Of a DNA stretch of 7,988 bases, positions 7,040 through 7,988 are shown in pieces. A program made the position numbers and the translations under genes. The stretch is from Hyphomicrobiales bacterium (GTDB lineage Bacteria > Pseudomonadota > Alphaproteobacteria > Rhizobiales > Aestuariivirgaceae): positions 1 to 7,988 of the forward strand of contig JABDJG010000233.1 in NCBI GenBank assembly GCA_013002595.1, read 5' to 3'. Numbering within the stretch: the first letter of the stretch is position 1; each line of letters opens with the position of its first letter. Below the pieces are notes generated by a model, which was not told the origin of the DNA, did no database searches, and saw nothing but the letters and a program-made list of their open reading frames with translations.

Positions 7040-7729
7040 TCACTGGGGAGCATCATATCCAAATAACTCGTAGTCCTCTTGATATATCTGCCAGATCAGC
7101 TTCCTTTCGTCCTCGCCAGCCTGGTCAAGGCGATGGGCCCGCGATGCGTTCAGATGCGGCAGGGTGGCCTGTTCGCCCGACACCTTGTGGGAAATAAATT
7201 CAAAATCCGATTGCAGATTTTCGAATCTGCCAACGTAATCAACCTGAATTTCGTTGCGATCGCACAGGAACTCGAACTGCGGCAGAAAATGTCCCCAGTT
7301 CAGGGCTTTTGAAAACCCGAAATCCTTTTTCTCCTTGAGCAGCATTTCCAGAAACGAGGCCATATCCTCGTGCCTGTCGATGTATGTCTTTGCGAAATGG
7401 TTGTCTGTTTTGTTTGAACCGCCGTTCTTGAGATAATTGTATGCCGAACTGAACCGGTCAGCCGGGTCTCTGACAAAGCCAAACTTGAAATACGAATGGA
7501 ACTTGGCCGGGTTGGTATATTTATACATCTGGGCGCTGAAATGCCCGGTTTCCTGCCCGAATATCGCCAAAGAGATGCTCGTGCCGGCGACCTTGGGAAC
7601 ATGAACGAAAATTGCCTGTTTTGCGTCGTGGCACGGCTGGTAGACCGTTTGCCCCGACAGGCGCCGGAGCGTGCCGATATATCTGTCAGGCAGCGCATTG
7701 AGCGGCAGGAAGGTTGAGAAATGCGGCAT
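7040..7729 (-). CDS. PAPS-dependent sulfotransferase (carbohydrate sulfotransferase-like)
   Basis: The 229-residue protein shows both PAPS-binding signatures. The 5'-phosphosulfate loop is F41-V-H-V-P45-K46-V-A-G49-T50-S51, with K46 as expected catalytic lysine. The 3'-phosphate site is F85-V-R87-D88-P-A-D-R92-F-S94-S-A-Y97. Downstream are V166-G-R-F-E-N-L (about 166-172), usual in the Sulfotransfer_2 group, and a C-terminal Y216-x-x-D-Y-x-L-F-x-Y-D. It should move sulfate from PAPS to a hydroxyl, most plausibly on the glycan made by the neighbouring enzymes; the acceptor is not readable from sequence. No signal peptide or membrane helix is seen, so it is probably cytoplasmic. ATG 7729 is the only likely start before the in-frame stop at 7759-7757, yet no Shine-Dalgarno precedes it. 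Its G+C is visibly lower than that of its neighbours (hand-counted lines at 7201 and 7381 are about 40% and 38%), hinting at acquisition. Confidence 0.9.
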   Translation of the reverse strand: MPHFSTFLPLNALPDRYIGTLRRLSGQTVYQPCHDAKQAIFVHVPKVAGTSISLAIFGQETGHFSAQMYKYTNPAKFHSYFKFGFVRDPADRFSSAYNYLKNGGSNKTDNHFAKTYIDRHEDMASFLEMLLKEKKDFGFSKALNWGHFLPQFEFLCDRNEIQVDYVGRFENLQSDFEFISHKVSGEQATLPHLNASRAHRLDQAGEDERKLIWQIYQEDYELFGYDAPQ

Positions 7730-7888
7730 GTTGGTCGGCCAAGATAACTGAAAACATCAAGTCTGAAACGAGTATGCCAGCCAAACGCTGACATATCGTT
7801 GATTTTGAAGCCCTAATAACGCGAAATCTCGTGCGTGCGCAGCCACCTCCGCTTGTTTGAGCTCACTCAGTTCGCAATAACTACGACG
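7730..7888 (-). other. Intergenic region upstream of the sulfotransferase
   Basis: This stretch of 159 bases lies between the end of a leftward gene at the right edge and the sulfotransferase start, the largest gap in the leftward set, so an internal promoter may lie here. Read leftward, TTGGCT, 17 bases, then CTTGAT is a weak promoter-like pair before the sulfotransferase; it is not convincing. TGAGCTCA at 7858-7865 is an 8-base palindrome. I see no T-tailed hairpin and no open frame worth calling. Confidence 0.35.
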
Positions 7889-7988
7889 TCACCGGACAAG
7901 TCGTTTCAGCTGAGCCTTCACTGGAGCGGGCAAAAACTTTCTTGCCGCCGCGACCATCATGTTTGGCTTCTTGATCATGTCGTTAATG
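7889..7988 (-). CDS. C-terminal end of an unidentified leftward gene (5' end outside window)
   Basis: Reading leftward from 7987, an open frame of 32 codons ends in TGA at 7891-7889. Its translation begins IND-MIKKPNMMVAAA and ends in a basic amphipathic tail, R-K-F-L-P-A-P-V-K followed by AQLKRLVR. It uses codons like those of the neighbouring genes and its product looks like the natural end of a globular enzyme, not an antisense shadow. Tails of this kind occur on polysaccharide glycosyltransferases and related enzymes, but there is too little sequence to name a family. It runs in the same direction as the sulfotransferase operon and may be an upstream member of the locus. Confidence 0.55.
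   Translation of the reverse strand, partial: INDMIKKPNMMVAAARKFLPAPVKAQLKRLVR

Noticed and set aside
7959..7988. Rightward ATG frame at the right edge with a hydrophobic first ten codons
   Set aside because: No Shine-Dalgarno precedes it and the opposite strand holds a more protein-like frame with a natural stop; too short to support.

Overview
The window is part of a surface-polysaccharide (or glycolipid) biosynthesis locus. The G+C-rich sequence, GTG and TTG starts, and dense operons with gaps or overlaps of a few bases suggest an alphaproteobacterium. The sulfotransferase would suit a marine or host-associated member. This placement is inferred from style and protein flavour, not from a marker gene.

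Layout: a hairpin at the left edge (1-34) lies downstream of a leftward gene for a hotdog-fold thioesterase-like protein (92-622), which is probably unrelated to the rest. A divergent intergenic region (623-834) carries an AT-rich dyad at 787-802. From there a rightward operon runs through a DPM-synthase-like family 2 glycosyltransferase with two C-terminal membrane helices (835-1848), a GT-C type multi-spanning glycosyltransferase with a soluble C-terminal domain (1845-3542, overlapping by 4 bases with a TTG start), and a family 4 glycosyltransferase (3580-4656).

This operon collides tail to tail, with an 11-base overlap, with a leftward operon. In its own reading order that operon holds a PAPS-type sulfotransferase (7729-7040), a family 2 glycosyltransferase (7009-6131) and a Wzx/MOP-type flippase (6106-4646). 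The last 32 codons of a further leftward gene enter at the right edge (7988-7889).

Working model (inference): the soluble GT4 and the second GT2 build a lipid-linked oligosaccharide in the cytoplasm. The flippase turns it over. The DPMS-like GT2 charges a polyprenyl phosphate with a sugar that the GT-C enzyme adds on the periplasmic face. The sulfotransferase decorates the glycan with sulfate. No initiating phosphoglycosyltransferase, Wzy polymerase, GtrA-like flippase or export component is visible, so the locus probably continues outside the window. No tRNA, rRNA, CRISPR array, transposase or att site was seen.
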